From CAVALG01 sp963589585 (lineage in GTDB: Bacteria > Bacillota > Clostridia > Oscillospirales > Acutalibacteraceae), in assembly GCA_963589585.1 (NCBI GenBank), contig CAVALG010000098.1, positions 1 to 33,625 of the forward strand: a stretch of DNA of 33,625 nucleotides. Reading direction: 5' to 3'. Shown here piece after piece: positions 1 through 7,297 of the stretch (the first letter of the stretch is position 1; each line of letters starts with the position of its first letter). The notes under the pieces were generated by a model, which worked only from the letters and a program-made list of their open reading frames with translations, made no database searches and was not told the DNA's origin. Position numbers and translations under genes: made by a program.

Positions 1-646
1 TACAGGGTTTTTCGATAATTTTACCGCTGCCGCGGCACTGGTCGCAGACGCGTGTGGTCTGCATCTGACCGAACGGGGTGCGTTGGGTGACCCTGATTTG
101 CCCCGTACCGTGACAGGCAGGGCAGGTTTTTGTACCTGTGCCTTTTTCGGCACCCGAACCGCCGCAATTATGGCAGTTTTCTATTTTGGTTACCTTAATG
201 GTTTTCTTGCAGCCCTTTGCCGCTTCTTCAAACGACAAATTTACCGACGCGCTCGCATCGCCGCCGCGGCGCGGAGCATTCGGGTCGGCACTTCTTCTGC
301 CGCCGAAGCCGCCGAAGAACGAGCCGAATATATCGCCCAAATCTCCAAAATCACCGAAACCGCCGAAGCCGCCTGCTCCGCCGAAACCGCTGCCGGCTCC
401 GCCTGCGCCGTAGTTAGGGTCTACACCGGCGTGGCCGAACTGGTCATAGCGTGCCTTTTTATTTTTATCCGAAAGCACCTCGTATGCTTCGTTGACCTCT
501 TTAAAATTTGCCTCCGCTGTTTTATCGCCCGGATTAAGGTCGGGGTGATATTTTTTTGCCATCTTGCGGTAGGCTTTTTTTATTTCATCATCCGAGGCGT
601 TTTTATCAACACCCAGGACTTCGTAATAATCTCTTTTATCTGCCAA
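1..646 (-). CDS. dnaJ: Chaperone protein DnaJ (5' part, truncated by window edge)
   Basis: DnaJ (Hsp40) is the cytoplasmic co-chaperone that delivers substrates to DnaK and stimulates its ATPase. About 215 codons are visible. An N-terminal J domain (about residues 1-70) carries the HPD signature in KKYHPDLNPG. A long Gly/Phe-rich linker follows, then the start of the zinc-binding domain with three of the usual four CxxCxGxG repeats (CHNCGGSG, CPACHGTG, CDQCRGSG). The rest lies beyond position 1. The start is a TTG codon at 644-646, giving (M)ADKRDYYEVLGV, because no ATG or GTG precedes the J domain in frame; a GGGGGAG ribosome site lies about 10 nt upstream. It is the last visible gene of the hrcA-grpE-dnaK-dnaJ operon and follows dnaK after 128 nt that hold inverted repeats. 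Identity is certain. Confidence 0.97.
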   Translation of the reverse strand, partial: MADKRDYYEVLGVDKNASDDEIKKAYRKMAKKYHPDLNPGDKTAEANFKEVNEAYEVLSDKNKKARYDQFGHAGVDPNYGAGGAGSGFGGAGGFGGFGDFGDLGDIFGSFFGGFGGRRSADPNAPRRGGDASASVNLSFEEAAKGCKKTIKVTKIENCHNCGGSGAEKGTGTKTCPACHGTGQIRVTQRTPFGQMQTTRVCDQCRGSGKIIEKPC

Positions 647-671
647 TTATGTCACTCTCCCCCGATTGTAT

Positions 672-763
672 GTAAGCCGAAGAGAGTCGAACTCCATACG
701 GTTTTGCTCGCCGTATTTTCCCATCGGCTTACGGTATGGCAAGGGAACCCCCCTGCCATACCG
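672..763 (-). other. Inverted repeats between dnaK and dnaJ
   Basis: Two perfect inverted repeats sit in the dnaK-dnaJ gap. GTAAGCCGA at 672-680 pairs with TCGGCTTAC at 724-732, and CGGTATGGCA at 732-741 pairs with TGCCATACCG at 754-763; the second can extend through GGG/CCC pairs. Neither has a T-run on the minus strand, so full termination is unlikely. An mRNA stabilising or processing hairpin that sets the dnaK:dnaJ ratio is an inference. Confidence 0.6.
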
Positions 764-774
764 CGGTACACTGA

Positions 775-2613
775 TTATTTCTTGTCTTCATCGGCGTCGT
801 GATAATCGGCCTCGTAAACATTGGGGTCGCCCTCTGCCTTTTCGGCGCCTGCGGCGTCGCCCTGTTTTGCGGCTTCTTCCTGAGCAGCCTTATAAACTTT
901 TTCGGAAACGGCAAACAGTTTTTTCTGGAGTTCTTCCTGTTTAGCCTTGATATCCTCCATATTCTCGCTCTTGACCGCTTCTTTCAAAGCGTCTTTTGCG
1001 GTGTTGATATCATTCTTTTCCTCTTCGGTCAGTTTATCGCCGAGGTCTGCAACCGTCTTTTCGGCGGTGTAAACCATCTGGTCCGCCGCATTCTTGGTAT
1101 CAACATCCTCGCGGCGTTTTTTATCCTCGGCAGCATACTGTTCTGCGTCCTTGACCGCTTTATCAATATCCTCTTTGGACATATTGGTGCTTGAAGTAAT
1201 GGTTATCGACTGCTCTTTACCCGTGCCGAGGTCTTTAGCCGAAACATTTACGATACCGTTAGCGTCGATATCGAAAGTAACTTCAATCTGGGGGATACCT
1301 CTCGGAGCCGGAGCAATACCGTCAAGGTGGAATACGCCGAGGGCTTTGTTATCCTTAGCAAACTCGCGTTCGCCCTGCAATACATTGATTTCAACCGAAG
1401 TCTGACCGTCGGCAGCGGTTGAGAATATCTGGCTCTTTTTAGTCGGGATAGTTGTGTTACGGTCAATTACCTTAGTGCAAACGCCGCCCATTGTTTCAAT
1501 ACCGAGTGACAACGGTGTAACATCCAAAAGCAGCAATCCTTTTACATCGCCGCCGAGAACGCCTGCCTGCAATGCCGCGCCGATTGCGACGCACTCATCG
1601 GGGTTGATACCCTTGAACGGTTCTTTGCCGATAAATTTCTTAACGGCTTCCTGCACAGCCGGAATTCTTGAAGAACCGCCGACCATAAGAACCTTATTGA
1701 TATCGCTTGTTTTAAGACCCGAATCGGACAGCGCCTGACGTACGGGACCCATTGTTGATTCAACGAGGTCTGCGGTGAGTTCGTTGAATTTAGCGCGTGT
1801 AAGGGTTGTTTCGTAGTGTTTCGGGCCGTTGGCGTCTGCGGTTATGAACGGCAGGTTGATATCGGTCTGGCTCATACCGGAAAGGTCGATTTTAGCCTTT
1901 TCGGCAGCCTCTTTAATTCTCTGCATTGCCATTTTATCGGCTGAAAGGTCGATGCCGTTTTCTTTCTTGAATCCGTCAACGATCCAATCCATTATTCTCT
2001 TATCAAAGTCGTCGCCGCCCAGGCGGTTGTTACCTGCGGTTGCAAGAACTTCCTGAACACCGTCGCCCATTTCAATAATAGAAACATCGAACGTACCGCC
2101 GCCGAGGTCGTATACCATAACCTTTTGGTCGTCCTCTTTATCAATGCTGTAGGCGAGGGCTGCGGCAGTCGGCTCGTTGATAATTCTTTTAACGTCGAGT
2201 CCTGCTATCTTGCCGGCGTCCTTGGTTGCCTGACGCTGTGAATCGGTGAAGTATGCCGGAACGGTGATGACCGCTTCGGTAACCGTGGAACCGAGGTAAG
2301 CCTCAGCGTCGGCTTTAAGTTTTTGAAGGATTATTGCGGATATTTCCTGCGGTGTGTATTTTTTACCGTCAATATCCACGGTGTGCGACGTACCCATTTC
2401 CCTTTTAATTGAGATTATGGTTCTGTCGGGGTTTGTGATTGCCTGACGTTTAGCAACCTGACCCACCATTCTTTCGCCGTTTTTTGAAAAAGCGACGACC
2501 GACGGGGTCGTGCGTGCGCCTTCGGCATTTGCGATTACAACAGGCTCGCCGCCCTCCATAACCGCTACGCAAGAGTTTGTTGTACCTAAGTCAATACCTA
2601 TAATTTTTCCCAT
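775..2613 (-). CDS. dnaK: Molecular chaperone DnaK (Hsp70)
   Basis: Hsp70 chaperone of 612 residues, the ATP-driven folding machine that works with DnaJ and GrpE in the cytoplasm. The N-terminus MGKIIGIDLGTTNSCVAV is the phosphate-1 motif of the actin-like ATPase. Further hallmarks are EPTAAALAY, VYDLGGGTFDVSI (phosphate 2) and VGGSSRIPAVQ (adenosine motif). The substrate-binding domain begins near residue 365 after the linker GLLLLDVTPLSLGIET, and a charged helical lid ends the protein. Length is normal for Firmicutes. It lies 77 nt downstream of grpE and upstream of dnaJ, with no promoter seen in between, so it should be transcribed from the CIRCE-controlled promoter before hrcA. Nothing odd in the sequence. 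Confidence 0.99.
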   Translation of the reverse strand: MGKIIGIDLGTTNSCVAVMEGGEPVVIANAEGARTTPSVVAFSKNGERMVGQVAKRQAITNPDRTIISIKREMGTSHTVDIDGKKYTPQEISAIILQKLKADAEAYLGSTVTEAVITVPAYFTDSQRQATKDAGKIAGLDVKRIINEPTAAALAYSIDKEDDQKVMVYDLGGGTFDVSIIEMGDGVQEVLATAGNNRLGGDDFDKRIMDWIVDGFKKENGIDLSADKMAMQRIKEAAEKAKIDLSGMSQTDINLPFITADANGPKHYETTLTRAKFNELTADLVESTMGPVRQALSDSGLKTSDINKVLMVGGSSRIPAVQEAVKKFIGKEPFKGINPDECVAIGAALQAGVLGGDVKGLLLLDVTPLSLGIETMGGVCTKVIDRNTTIPTKKSQIFSTAADGQTSVEINVLQGEREFAKDNKALGVFHLDGIAPAPRGIPQIEVTFDIDANGIVNVSAKDLGTGKEQSITITSSTNMSKEDIDKAVKDAEQYAAEDKKRREDVDTKNAADQMVYTAEKTVADLGDKLTEEEKNDINTAKDALKEAVKSENMEDIKAKQEELQKKLFAVSEKVYKAAQEEAAKQGDAAGAEKAEGDPNVYEADYHDADEDKK

Positions 2614-2690
2614 AATAAATTACTCCCTTTCGTTTTTTCTTAAATATTATTTGCCGGTTTTCGCCGCTTTATTGCAGCGCGGTCGGGGCG

Positions 2691-3248
2691 TCAATTGGCG
2701 ACCTGCACCATCGCCGGCCTTATAACGGTATCGCCGATCTTATATCCCTTTTGCAGGACGGCAGCCACGCAATTTTCGCCCTTTTCGGGGTCCTCTATGT
2801 GGATAACCGCCTCGTGGAACTGCGGGTTAAAGGTTTCGCCCTCCTGCCCGATTTCGGTTATACCGAGATTGTTTTGCAGGTCACAGAACTGCTTTATTAT
2901 AAGTTCCATTCCCTTTATATATTCAGCGCTTCCGCTCTCGTGGAGTTTGGAACGCTCAATATTATCTATTATCGGCAATATCTTTTTAATAAGCGCGGCT
3001 TGCGCATATTCCGATATTGAAATTTTCTCGCGCTCAGTACGCTTTTTGAAATTATCAAACTCGGCTGCCGTTCGCAAAAGCAAATCGTTTTTTGCGGCAA
3101 GTTCGTCTTTCAGTTTTTTAATTTCTTCAGCGTGTTCGTTCTTTTTCTCGTGTGATTTTTTCTTCGCCTTTTTTTCCTCCGGCTGCGGTTGCTCCGCCGG
3201 CGGAGCCTTTTGTTCTTCCTTTATATTATCCTGCATCTTTTCCTCCAT
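2691..3248 (-). CDS. grpE: Nucleotide exchange factor GrpE
   Basis: GrpE, 185 residues, releases ADP from DnaK and so resets the chaperone cycle. A Lys/Glu/Pro/Gln-rich disordered head (about residues 1-40) precedes a long coiled-coil segment (about 40-90, IKKLKDELAAKNDLLLRTAAEFDNFKKRTERE), which contains the family's 'AEFDNFKKRTERE' signature. The C-terminal beta domain (about 120-185) ends in the typical VLQKGYKIGDTVIRPAMVQVAN. The stop codon is TGA. A second in-frame ATG at codon 5 (MQDN) is an alternative start. hrcA ends 4 nt upstream, so translation is probably coupled. Identity is certain. Confidence 0.98.
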   Translation of the reverse strand: MEEKMQDNIKEEQKAPPAEQPQPEEKKAKKKSHEKKNEHAEEIKKLKDELAAKNDLLLRTAAEFDNFKKRTEREKISISEYAQAALIKKILPIIDNIERSKLHESGSAEYIKGMELIIKQFCDLQNNLGITEIGQEGETFNPQFHEAVIHIEDPEKGENCVAAVLQKGYKIGDTVIRPAMVQVAN

Positions 3249-3252
3249 AGTA

Positions 3253-4284
3253 TCACTCCTCCATATCGGTTAAAGAGTCGGCTATTATTTCGCTTAAGCG
3301 CGCCGCTAAGTAGCCAAGCCCCGGTATAACCTGTTCGTAAGCCATTCGTGTGGGACCCAAAACGCCTATCCTGCCGCCCGAAACGCTGCTGCCGTATTTC
3401 GCAATTACCATATTTGATGGTTTCAGTTCGTCAATTCCCGTACTGTCGCCGAAAATTACGCCTATCGGCGTATCCATATTTTCAATAACCTCAAGCAAAC
3501 GGCTGCTTTGTGAAATAGCGTCTAACATTGATTGCGCTTCTTCGCGGCTGCGGTAACAGGAAAGAATATTTGATTCCCCCTTGACCGACAAGCGCTTGGT
3601 GTGCATTTCTTCGGTCATTTCAAATACCGCACCTGCAAGCGGCGTCATAGCCACTGCAAAATCGCCTGCGTCGGCAATCATTTTGCGGAGCATTGCGGCG
3701 GTGAAATCGCTTATTTGCGCTCCTACCGCGTTTGCGGAAAGCACACGGTCAAACCTTGAAAGCATTTGCGGCGTTATATCGGCGCTTATGCGGCAAACTC
3801 GGCTTTTCGCCGTTCCGTCCGACGCTATAAGCACTATCATAACCATTCGTCTGCCCATCGGTATCAGTTCTGCGCGGCGGATATACGCTTCGTCATTTGC
3901 CGCCGAGGAGATTATCGCCGGCAGACCCGTAAGGTCCGAAAGGAGTACGCCCGCAACCGACATAAGATGTTCAGGGTCGCCTGCCGCTTTGGAAAGCATT
4001 GCGTCTATTGAAGATTTTATCTCGTCGCTTACCGGGCGGCGGTCCATTAAATCATTTACAAAAACACGGTAGCCGCGGTTGGTGGGAACCCTGCCTGCGG
4101 AAGTGTGCGGCTGCTCCAAAAGCCCCAGTTCCGAAAGTTCGCTCATATCATTGCGGAGCGTAGCGGATGAAACATTGAAATCGAGCCGACCTGTTAAATA
4201 CTTCGAGCCGACCGGTTCACCCGTACTTATATAAGAACGGATTATCTCGGATAAAATTGCCCTTTTTCGCGGACTCAGTTCCAT
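3253..4284 (-). CDS. hrcA: Heat-inducible transcription repressor HrcA
   Basis: HrcA, 343 residues, is the repressor that binds CIRCE elements and is itself activated by GroEL; it shuts off the dnaK and groE operons at normal temperature. The N-terminal winged helix (about residues 1-75, MELSPRKRAILSEIIRSYISTGEPVGSKYLT) is typical, including SATLRNDMSELSELGLLEQPHTSAGRVPT. The C-terminal GAF-like and dimerisation part closes with GVLGPTRMAYEQVIPGLGYLAARLSEII, a family signature. It is the first gene of the operon and has a perfect CIRCE element 31 nt upstream of its start, which implies autoregulation. Length and motifs are normal. Confidence 0.98.
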   Translation of the reverse strand: MELSPRKRAILSEIIRSYISTGEPVGSKYLTGRLDFNVSSATLRNDMSELSELGLLEQPHTSAGRVPTNRGYRVFVNDLMDRRPVSDEIKSSIDAMLSKAAGDPEHLMSVAGVLLSDLTGLPAIISSAANDEAYIRRAELIPMGRRMVMIVLIASDGTAKSRVCRISADITPQMLSRFDRVLSANAVGAQISDFTAAMLRKMIADAGDFAVAMTPLAGAVFEMTEEMHTKRLSVKGESNILSCYRSREEAQSMLDAISQSSRLLEVIENMDTPIGVIFGDSTGIDELKPSNMVIAKYGSSVSGGRIGVLGPTRMAYEQVIPGLGYLAARLSEIIADSLTDMEE

Positions 4285-4315
4285 TATTACCTCGCCCCCC
4301 GATGTCCGTGTGATT

Positions 4316-4342
4316 TTAGCACTCGTGCTTTATGAGTGCTAA
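4316..4342 (-). promoter_or_regulatory. CIRCE operator (HrcA binding site)
   Basis: TTAGCACTC, 9-nt spacer, GAGTGCTAA: a perfect match to the CIRCE consensus inverted repeat. It lies between the promoter at 4350-4378 and the hrcA start at 4284. Binding by HrcA here would repress the whole hrcA-grpE-dnaK-dnaJ operon. Confidence 0.98.
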
Positions 4343-4349
4343 CAAGTAT

Positions 4350-4378
4350 AATATATCCCTTATTTTACGCTTTGTCAA
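4350..4378 (-). promoter_or_regulatory. Sigma-A promoter of the hrcA operon
   Basis: On the minus strand TTGACA (4373-4378) is followed after 17 nt by TATATT (4350-4355). The CIRCE element begins 7 nt downstream, at the expected transcription start. It is the only good promoter seen for the operon. Confidence 0.9.
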
Positions 4379-4557
4379 GTAAAAAATGCAACTTTTCGCA
4401 AAATAGTTTGACCTTTACTGACCTTTAAGCAAAAAGGTATGGTTTAAAGGTGGTTTTAGGGTGTATATCAGTGATTGTTCTTTTATTTCTGCCGCATGGA
4501 AGTAGGGCATAGTTTCATAAAACTACGGTTGCAAATCAATGTGATTGCAGTGAAAAA

Positions 4558-4709
4558 GTCCGCCCACTGAAAAAGCCCGACCGCGGCGCCAAGCGTTCCG
4601 CTTGGGGACGGCGCAAAGGCAGCGTGTATATAGGTTATCGACTCACTGCAATTTGCGCCGTCTGAAAACGAAGTTTTTCGCCGCGGTCGGGCTTTTTCAG
4701 TGGGCGGAC
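4558..4709. repeat. GC-rich foldback element, copy A
   Basis: A perfect 31-bp inverted repeat, 4558-4588 against 4679-4709 (arm begins GTCCGCCCACTGAAAAAG and ends CCGCGGCG), encloses 90 nt. Inside is a small hairpin CCAAGCG-TTC-CGCTTGG (4589-4605) and a second stem GACGGCGCAAA/TTTGCGCCGTC. No reading frame is evident. The core GCCCGACCGCGGCGCCAAGC recurs in opposite orientation in the element at 21972-22114, so this is a dispersed family. It resembles a miniature foldback/MITE-type element; no target duplication was identified. Confidence 0.85.
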
Positions 4710-4811
4710 GGTAAGCCGCGCAGCCTGCTTAACCGCCTTTAACTTCCGTTATGATTGATAAAATACGGCAAATAATTCTTGCTTTTAGTTTTTTTCTCCC
4801 TCAGCCGTGCC

Positions 4812-4844
4812 AGACTTTAGATTTTAGACTTTAGACATTAGATG
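4812..4844 (+). repeat. Heptamer array (TTAGAYN)
   Basis: A partial unit followed by four units TTAGATT, TTAGACT, TTAGACA, TTAGATG in tandem. It forms the left boundary of the repeat island at 4817-5431, in the orientation opposite to the array at its right end. Confidence 0.9.
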
Positions 4845-5089
4845 TGATTAAAGTAAGATAAAAGATAGACGGTAAACGCTGCTAACTATAAGTATGCACA
4901 AACCCCTTGCCTCCTCCTGACGGGGGAGGTGGGTTTTGCCCTACGGGCAAAACTCGGAGGGAGAGAAAAAGATTGACGGTAAGAATAATTTTCTGTCTGT
5001 TATCAATCTTAAATACGGCAGCGGTAGTTTTAATAACAGACAGAAATTACATCTATATTTTACTTTAATTCTTCTCTCCCTCAGTTATG

Positions 5090-5124
5090 CTAGACATTAG
5101 ATGTTAGACGCTAGACATTAGATG
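5090..5124 (+). repeat. Heptamer array (YTAGAYN)
   Basis: Five tandem units: CTAGACA, TTAGATG, TTAGACG, CTAGACA, TTAGATG. The block CTAGACATTAGATG occurs twice. It lies inside island 1 after a truncated half copy. Confidence 0.9.
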
Positions 5125-5396
5125 TAGGTAACGGTAGTTTTAATAATAGATGGCAAATGTTATTTGAAGTTGGTCTTTTTCTCTCCCTCAGTCAAAAATC
5201 GAAGATTTTTGACAGCGTTTCGGCTGCCGCCTCGGTCGGTGCTTCTGCTTCGCAGAGGTGTCCACCGGACACCCGCACCATCGTCAGAGGGAGCCAAGGG
5301 GATTTGTGGATAGCGAGAGTTTTGATGATAGACAGCAAAAACAGAGGGGACAGAAAAAACAATTTATTGTCTGTTATCAATTTACATTTACCACGG

Positions 5397-5431
5397 TCTA
5401 AAGTCTAAAATCTAACATCTAATGTCTAACA
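5397..5431 (-). repeat. Heptamer array (NRTCTAA orientation)
   Basis: Five tandem units TCTAAAG, TCTAAAA, TCTAACA, TCTAATG, TCTAACA. It closes island 1 on the right, inverted relative to the array at 4812. Confidence 0.9.
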
Positions 5432-5660
5432 GCAGATGGAGCCAAGAAAATTTCGGCATAACGGCAGTTTGTGGACAGACGGTTGGCAGCGCAGCCTGTT
5501 AAAAAGGCAAAAAACAGGCGGTAAGAACAATCTACCATCTGTTATTAAACTGCCGTTTTTTCGTCCAAGGGCTATTGCCTGCTGCCCAAGATCCACTGTT
5601 TTACACGGTAAAATGATTTCATTGCTGCCGGCGCAAGAAATGATTTTAAAAAGGAAAATA

Positions 5661-5689
5661 TTGATTTTTTATTAAAGGTATGGTATACT
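5661..5689 (+). promoter_or_regulatory. Sigma-A promoter of the 6S-like RNA
   Basis: TTGATT (5661-5666), 17-nt spacer, TATACT (5684-5689). The predicted start falls at about 5693-5697, just where the 18-bp closing stem of the RNA begins. Confidence 0.8.
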
Positions 5690-5692
5690 ATC

Positions 5693-5919
5693 GTTACCAC
5701 ACATAATAATTTAATAGCGTACTTATGTTGCATTGTTATGTACCCCTTGCAGGAGGTGCATTTTATTGCTGTACACTGCAATTCTGAGTTTTGTTAAAAA
5801 CGCAGGCTTATAATATGTATTGTAGTGTAACAGTCATATTGTTAGATTATTATGTGTGGTAACATTAATCAAAGCCGCGTTTTTGTGCGTGGCGTATGAT
5901 TATATGCCGCGCATTTTTT
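5693..5919 (+). ncRNA. Structured non-coding RNA, 6S RNA (ssrS)-like candidate
   Basis: The stretch has the parts of an independent RNA gene. There is a good promoter immediately upstream, a perfect 18-bp closing stem (GTTACCACACATAATAAT at 5693-5710 with its complement at 5846-5863), and a terminator (5886-5919). Inside the closing stem lies a large, roughly symmetrical bubble (about 16 and 14 nt). Next come a wobble-rich stem (GTTGCATTGT with a partner near 5826-5835) and an apical part including hairpin CTGaGTTTT-GTTA-AAAACgCAG. No open frame of note runs through it. Total length to the end of the closing stem is 171 nt. This long-stem, central-bubble, apical-stem layout is that of bacterial 6S RNA, the regulator that mimics an open promoter and traps sigma-A RNA polymerase. 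Identity as 6S is inferred from topology and size only; being some ncRNA is much surer. Confidence 0.6.
5886..5919 (+). terminator. Intrinsic terminator of the 6S-like RNA
   Basis: Stem TGCGTGGCGTAT (5886-5897) with ATATGCCGCGCA (5902-5913), 12 pairs including two G-U, loop GATT, then six T (5914-5919). It lies 22 nt after the closing stem of the RNA and well before the next start at 6043. Confidence 0.9.
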
Positions 5920-6042
5920 ATTGCGCGAGAATTTTTGAAAGGAGCGCAGAGTTAACAAAGCAGCATTTTTAGAAAGTGCGAACAATTTAATTATTATAAG
6001 TAATTAAAAAACAATCTTTAAAAGAAATGGGGAATATGAACA

Positions 6043-6606
6043 ATGGAAGAAAAAATTTTGATTAAGGGCGATAAGTCTAATGCTTTAATGATTGTCCTTG
6101 CGGTGATATCAAGCCTGTTGTCTATAGCGATATTTATTAATGCGATTTTAAATGTTGTTCTCAATTCGGTATATTCTATAGTAGGGGTAATAGTAGCTAT
6201 TATTTTAATTGCTCTGGTTTTCACGATTTTCTATGTATTGCCGAAATTAATATGGGATAAGTACGAATTAACCGTCACCAATCAAAGAGTTTTCGGGAAA
6301 GCTGCTTTTGGAAAGTGCGTTGACCTGCCGATTGATAGCATATCATCTATAGGAACAAGTTTCTTCAAGGGTATTGATGCAGGTACTTCGTCGGGCAAAA
6401 TAAGATTTAAACTTATGAGAAATCAAGCGCAGATACACAGCGTTTTGAGTCGCATACTTGCCGAAAGGCAAAAAATTGCACAACAACTTGCAGCAGCACC
6501 GCAAAGCAGCGTCGATGAATTAAAAAAATTCAAGGAATTGCTTGACAGCGGTGTAATCACGCCGGATGAATTTGAAGTAATGAAAAAACGCCTGCTTAAT
6601 TTATAA
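6043..6606 (+). CDS. Membrane protein with bacterial PH-like and SHOCT domains
   Basis: A 187-residue protein of unknown function. Two hydrophobic segments (about residues 16-42 and 46-72) form a membrane hairpin. A PH-like stretch follows (about 75-140, DKYELTVTNQRVFGKAAFGKCVDLPIDSISSI), a pattern seen in proteins that read 'xLTxxRv...pldxIxsv'. The C-terminus (about 155-187, VDELKKFKELLDSGVITPDEFEVMKKRLL) is a clear SHOCT domain, a short helical module common at the ends of membrane-associated bacterial proteins and thought to mediate oligomerisation. The start at 6043 is preceded by GGGG at about 11 nt, a modest site. It is monocistronic: a terminator follows at 6646 and the 6S-like RNA terminator precedes it. 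Function is not known to me. Confidence 0.9.
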   Translation: MEEKILIKGDKSNALMIVLAVISSLLSIAIFINAILNVVLNSVYSIVGVIVAIILIALVFTIFYVLPKLIWDKYELTVTNQRVFGKAAFGKCVDLPIDSISSIGTSFFKGIDAGTSSGKIRFKLMRNQAQIHSVLSRILAERQKIAQQLAAAPQSSVDELKKFKELLDSGVITPDEFEVMKKRLLNL

Positions 6607-6645
6607 GCAAGGCACAACATCACTGTTTTAATACTTAATTAATAT

Positions 6646-6690
6646 GCCCCTTTGCCAAACCATAAGGTCTGACAAAGGGGCGCTTTGTAT
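6646..6690 (+). terminator. Terminator after the PH/SHOCT gene
   Basis: GCCCCTTTG (6646-6654) pairs perfectly with CAAAGGGGC (6673-6681), with an 18-nt loop, followed by a T-poor GCTTTGTATT tail. The stem is convincing; the weak T-tract lowers confidence. Confidence 0.65.
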
Positions 6691-6723
6691 TAAAAGTAAT
6701 AACAGCGATACAACCGTTAGGCA

Positions 6724-6758
6724 TCTAAAGTCTAATATCTAACATCTAAAATCTAAAT
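6724..6758 (-). repeat. Heptamer array overlapping the end of the UPF0340 gene
   Basis: Five tandem units TCTAAAG, TCTAATA, TCTAACA, TCTAAAA, TCTAAAT. The last units overlap the minus-strand stop codon (TAG, read from CTA at 6753-6755), so the array supplies the gene's terminal codon. Confidence 0.9.
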
Positions 6759-7295
6759 GTATACCGCGCGTTCGCCGCCTATATACTTCGGGCGTGTGCG
6801 TGCCGCAACCACATTGGCTTCGCCGATATTTTTAACCTTAAGCCTTACCGGCACCGCAACCCTTTTTAAGTGCATACCGATAAGCGTATCACCGATGTCT
6901 ATTCCTGCGTCCGCTGAGATTTCCTCAACCATAGCGCAATCAAGCGTGTCAAACACCTTTGCGGCAAAGCTTCCACCTGCCGTGGGTATCGGACGAACAT
7001 TAACTTCTTCTAACCCGTGCGCCGCCGCATATTCGCGCTCTACCGCTATTGCGCGGTTAAGGTGTTCGCAGCACTGCGCCGCCAAAAATACGCCGTGGCT
7101 TTTAAGTACGGGATAAATTCCGTCAAATATCGCCGCCGCAATTTCGGGACTTCTGAGCGTGCCTATTTTCTTGCCTGCAACCTCGCTTGTCGAGCAGCCT
7201 ATTACAAGCACACTTCCGCTTTTAAGCCCTGCCGCGGCAATAAGTTCTTCCGCCGCCGTCGCCGATTGGGATTTTATCTTTTCAAGTTGTTCCAT
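6753..7295 (-). CDS. UPF0340 / TIGR01440 family protein (YwlG-like)
   Basis: A 180-residue protein matching the conserved Firmicutes YwlG/DUF436 family. The signature regions are LVIGCSTSEVAGKKIGTLRSPEIAAAIF, an NAD/nucleotide-like fold start, then AAQCCEHLNRAIAVEREYA and DIGDTLIGMHLKRVAVPVR. The biochemical function of the family is unknown to me. The start at 7295 lies 2 nt from the stop of the upstream nucleotidyltransferase gene, so the two should be co-transcribed and perhaps translationally coupled. The stop codon lies within a heptamer repeat array, and the C-terminus GGERAVYI just before it is still family-like, so little if any coding sequence was lost. Family length is normal. Confidence 0.92.
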   Translation of the reverse strand: MEQLEKIKSQSATAAEELIAAAGLKSGSVLVIGCSTSEVAGKKIGTLRSPEIAAAIFDGIYPVLKSHGVFLAAQCCEHLNRAIAVEREYAAAHGLEEVNVRPIPTAGGSFAAKVFDTLDCAMVEEISADAGIDIGDTLIGMHLKRVAVPVRLKVKNIGEANVVAARTRPKYIGGERAVYI

Positions 7296-7297
7296 TA

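Larger units (their letters stand above)
4817..5431. repeat. Composite palindromic repeat island 1
   Basis: A gene-free island bracketed by inverted heptamer arrays. It contains a minus-oriented 'CTTGCCTC...GGAGGGAGAGAA' module (about 4904-4970), then central arms TTTCTGTCTGTTAT (4990-5003) and its perfect complement (5033-5046). Extra half copies follow, then a plus-oriented 'CTCTCCCTC...GAGGGAGCCAAG' module (5181-5299). The plus module holds hairpins TCAAAAATC-GAA-GATTTTTGA and GGTGTCC-ACC-GGACACC. Related islands lie at 12223, 22196, 24455 and 33318. Short frames here (for example in 5157-5408) are composed of repeat sequence and are not called genes. The flanks 4381-4557, 4710-4811 and 5432-5660 hold only degenerate repeat pieces and no gene I can support. 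Confidence 0.8.

Noticed and set aside
83..802. Plus-strand 239-codon frame opposite dnaJ
   Set aside because: Antisense to an unmistakable dnaJ with three CxxCxGxG repeats; no independent start signal.
4812..4844. CRISPR array reading of the heptamer runs
   Set aside because: The period is 7 nt with no spacers, and no cas genes are present.
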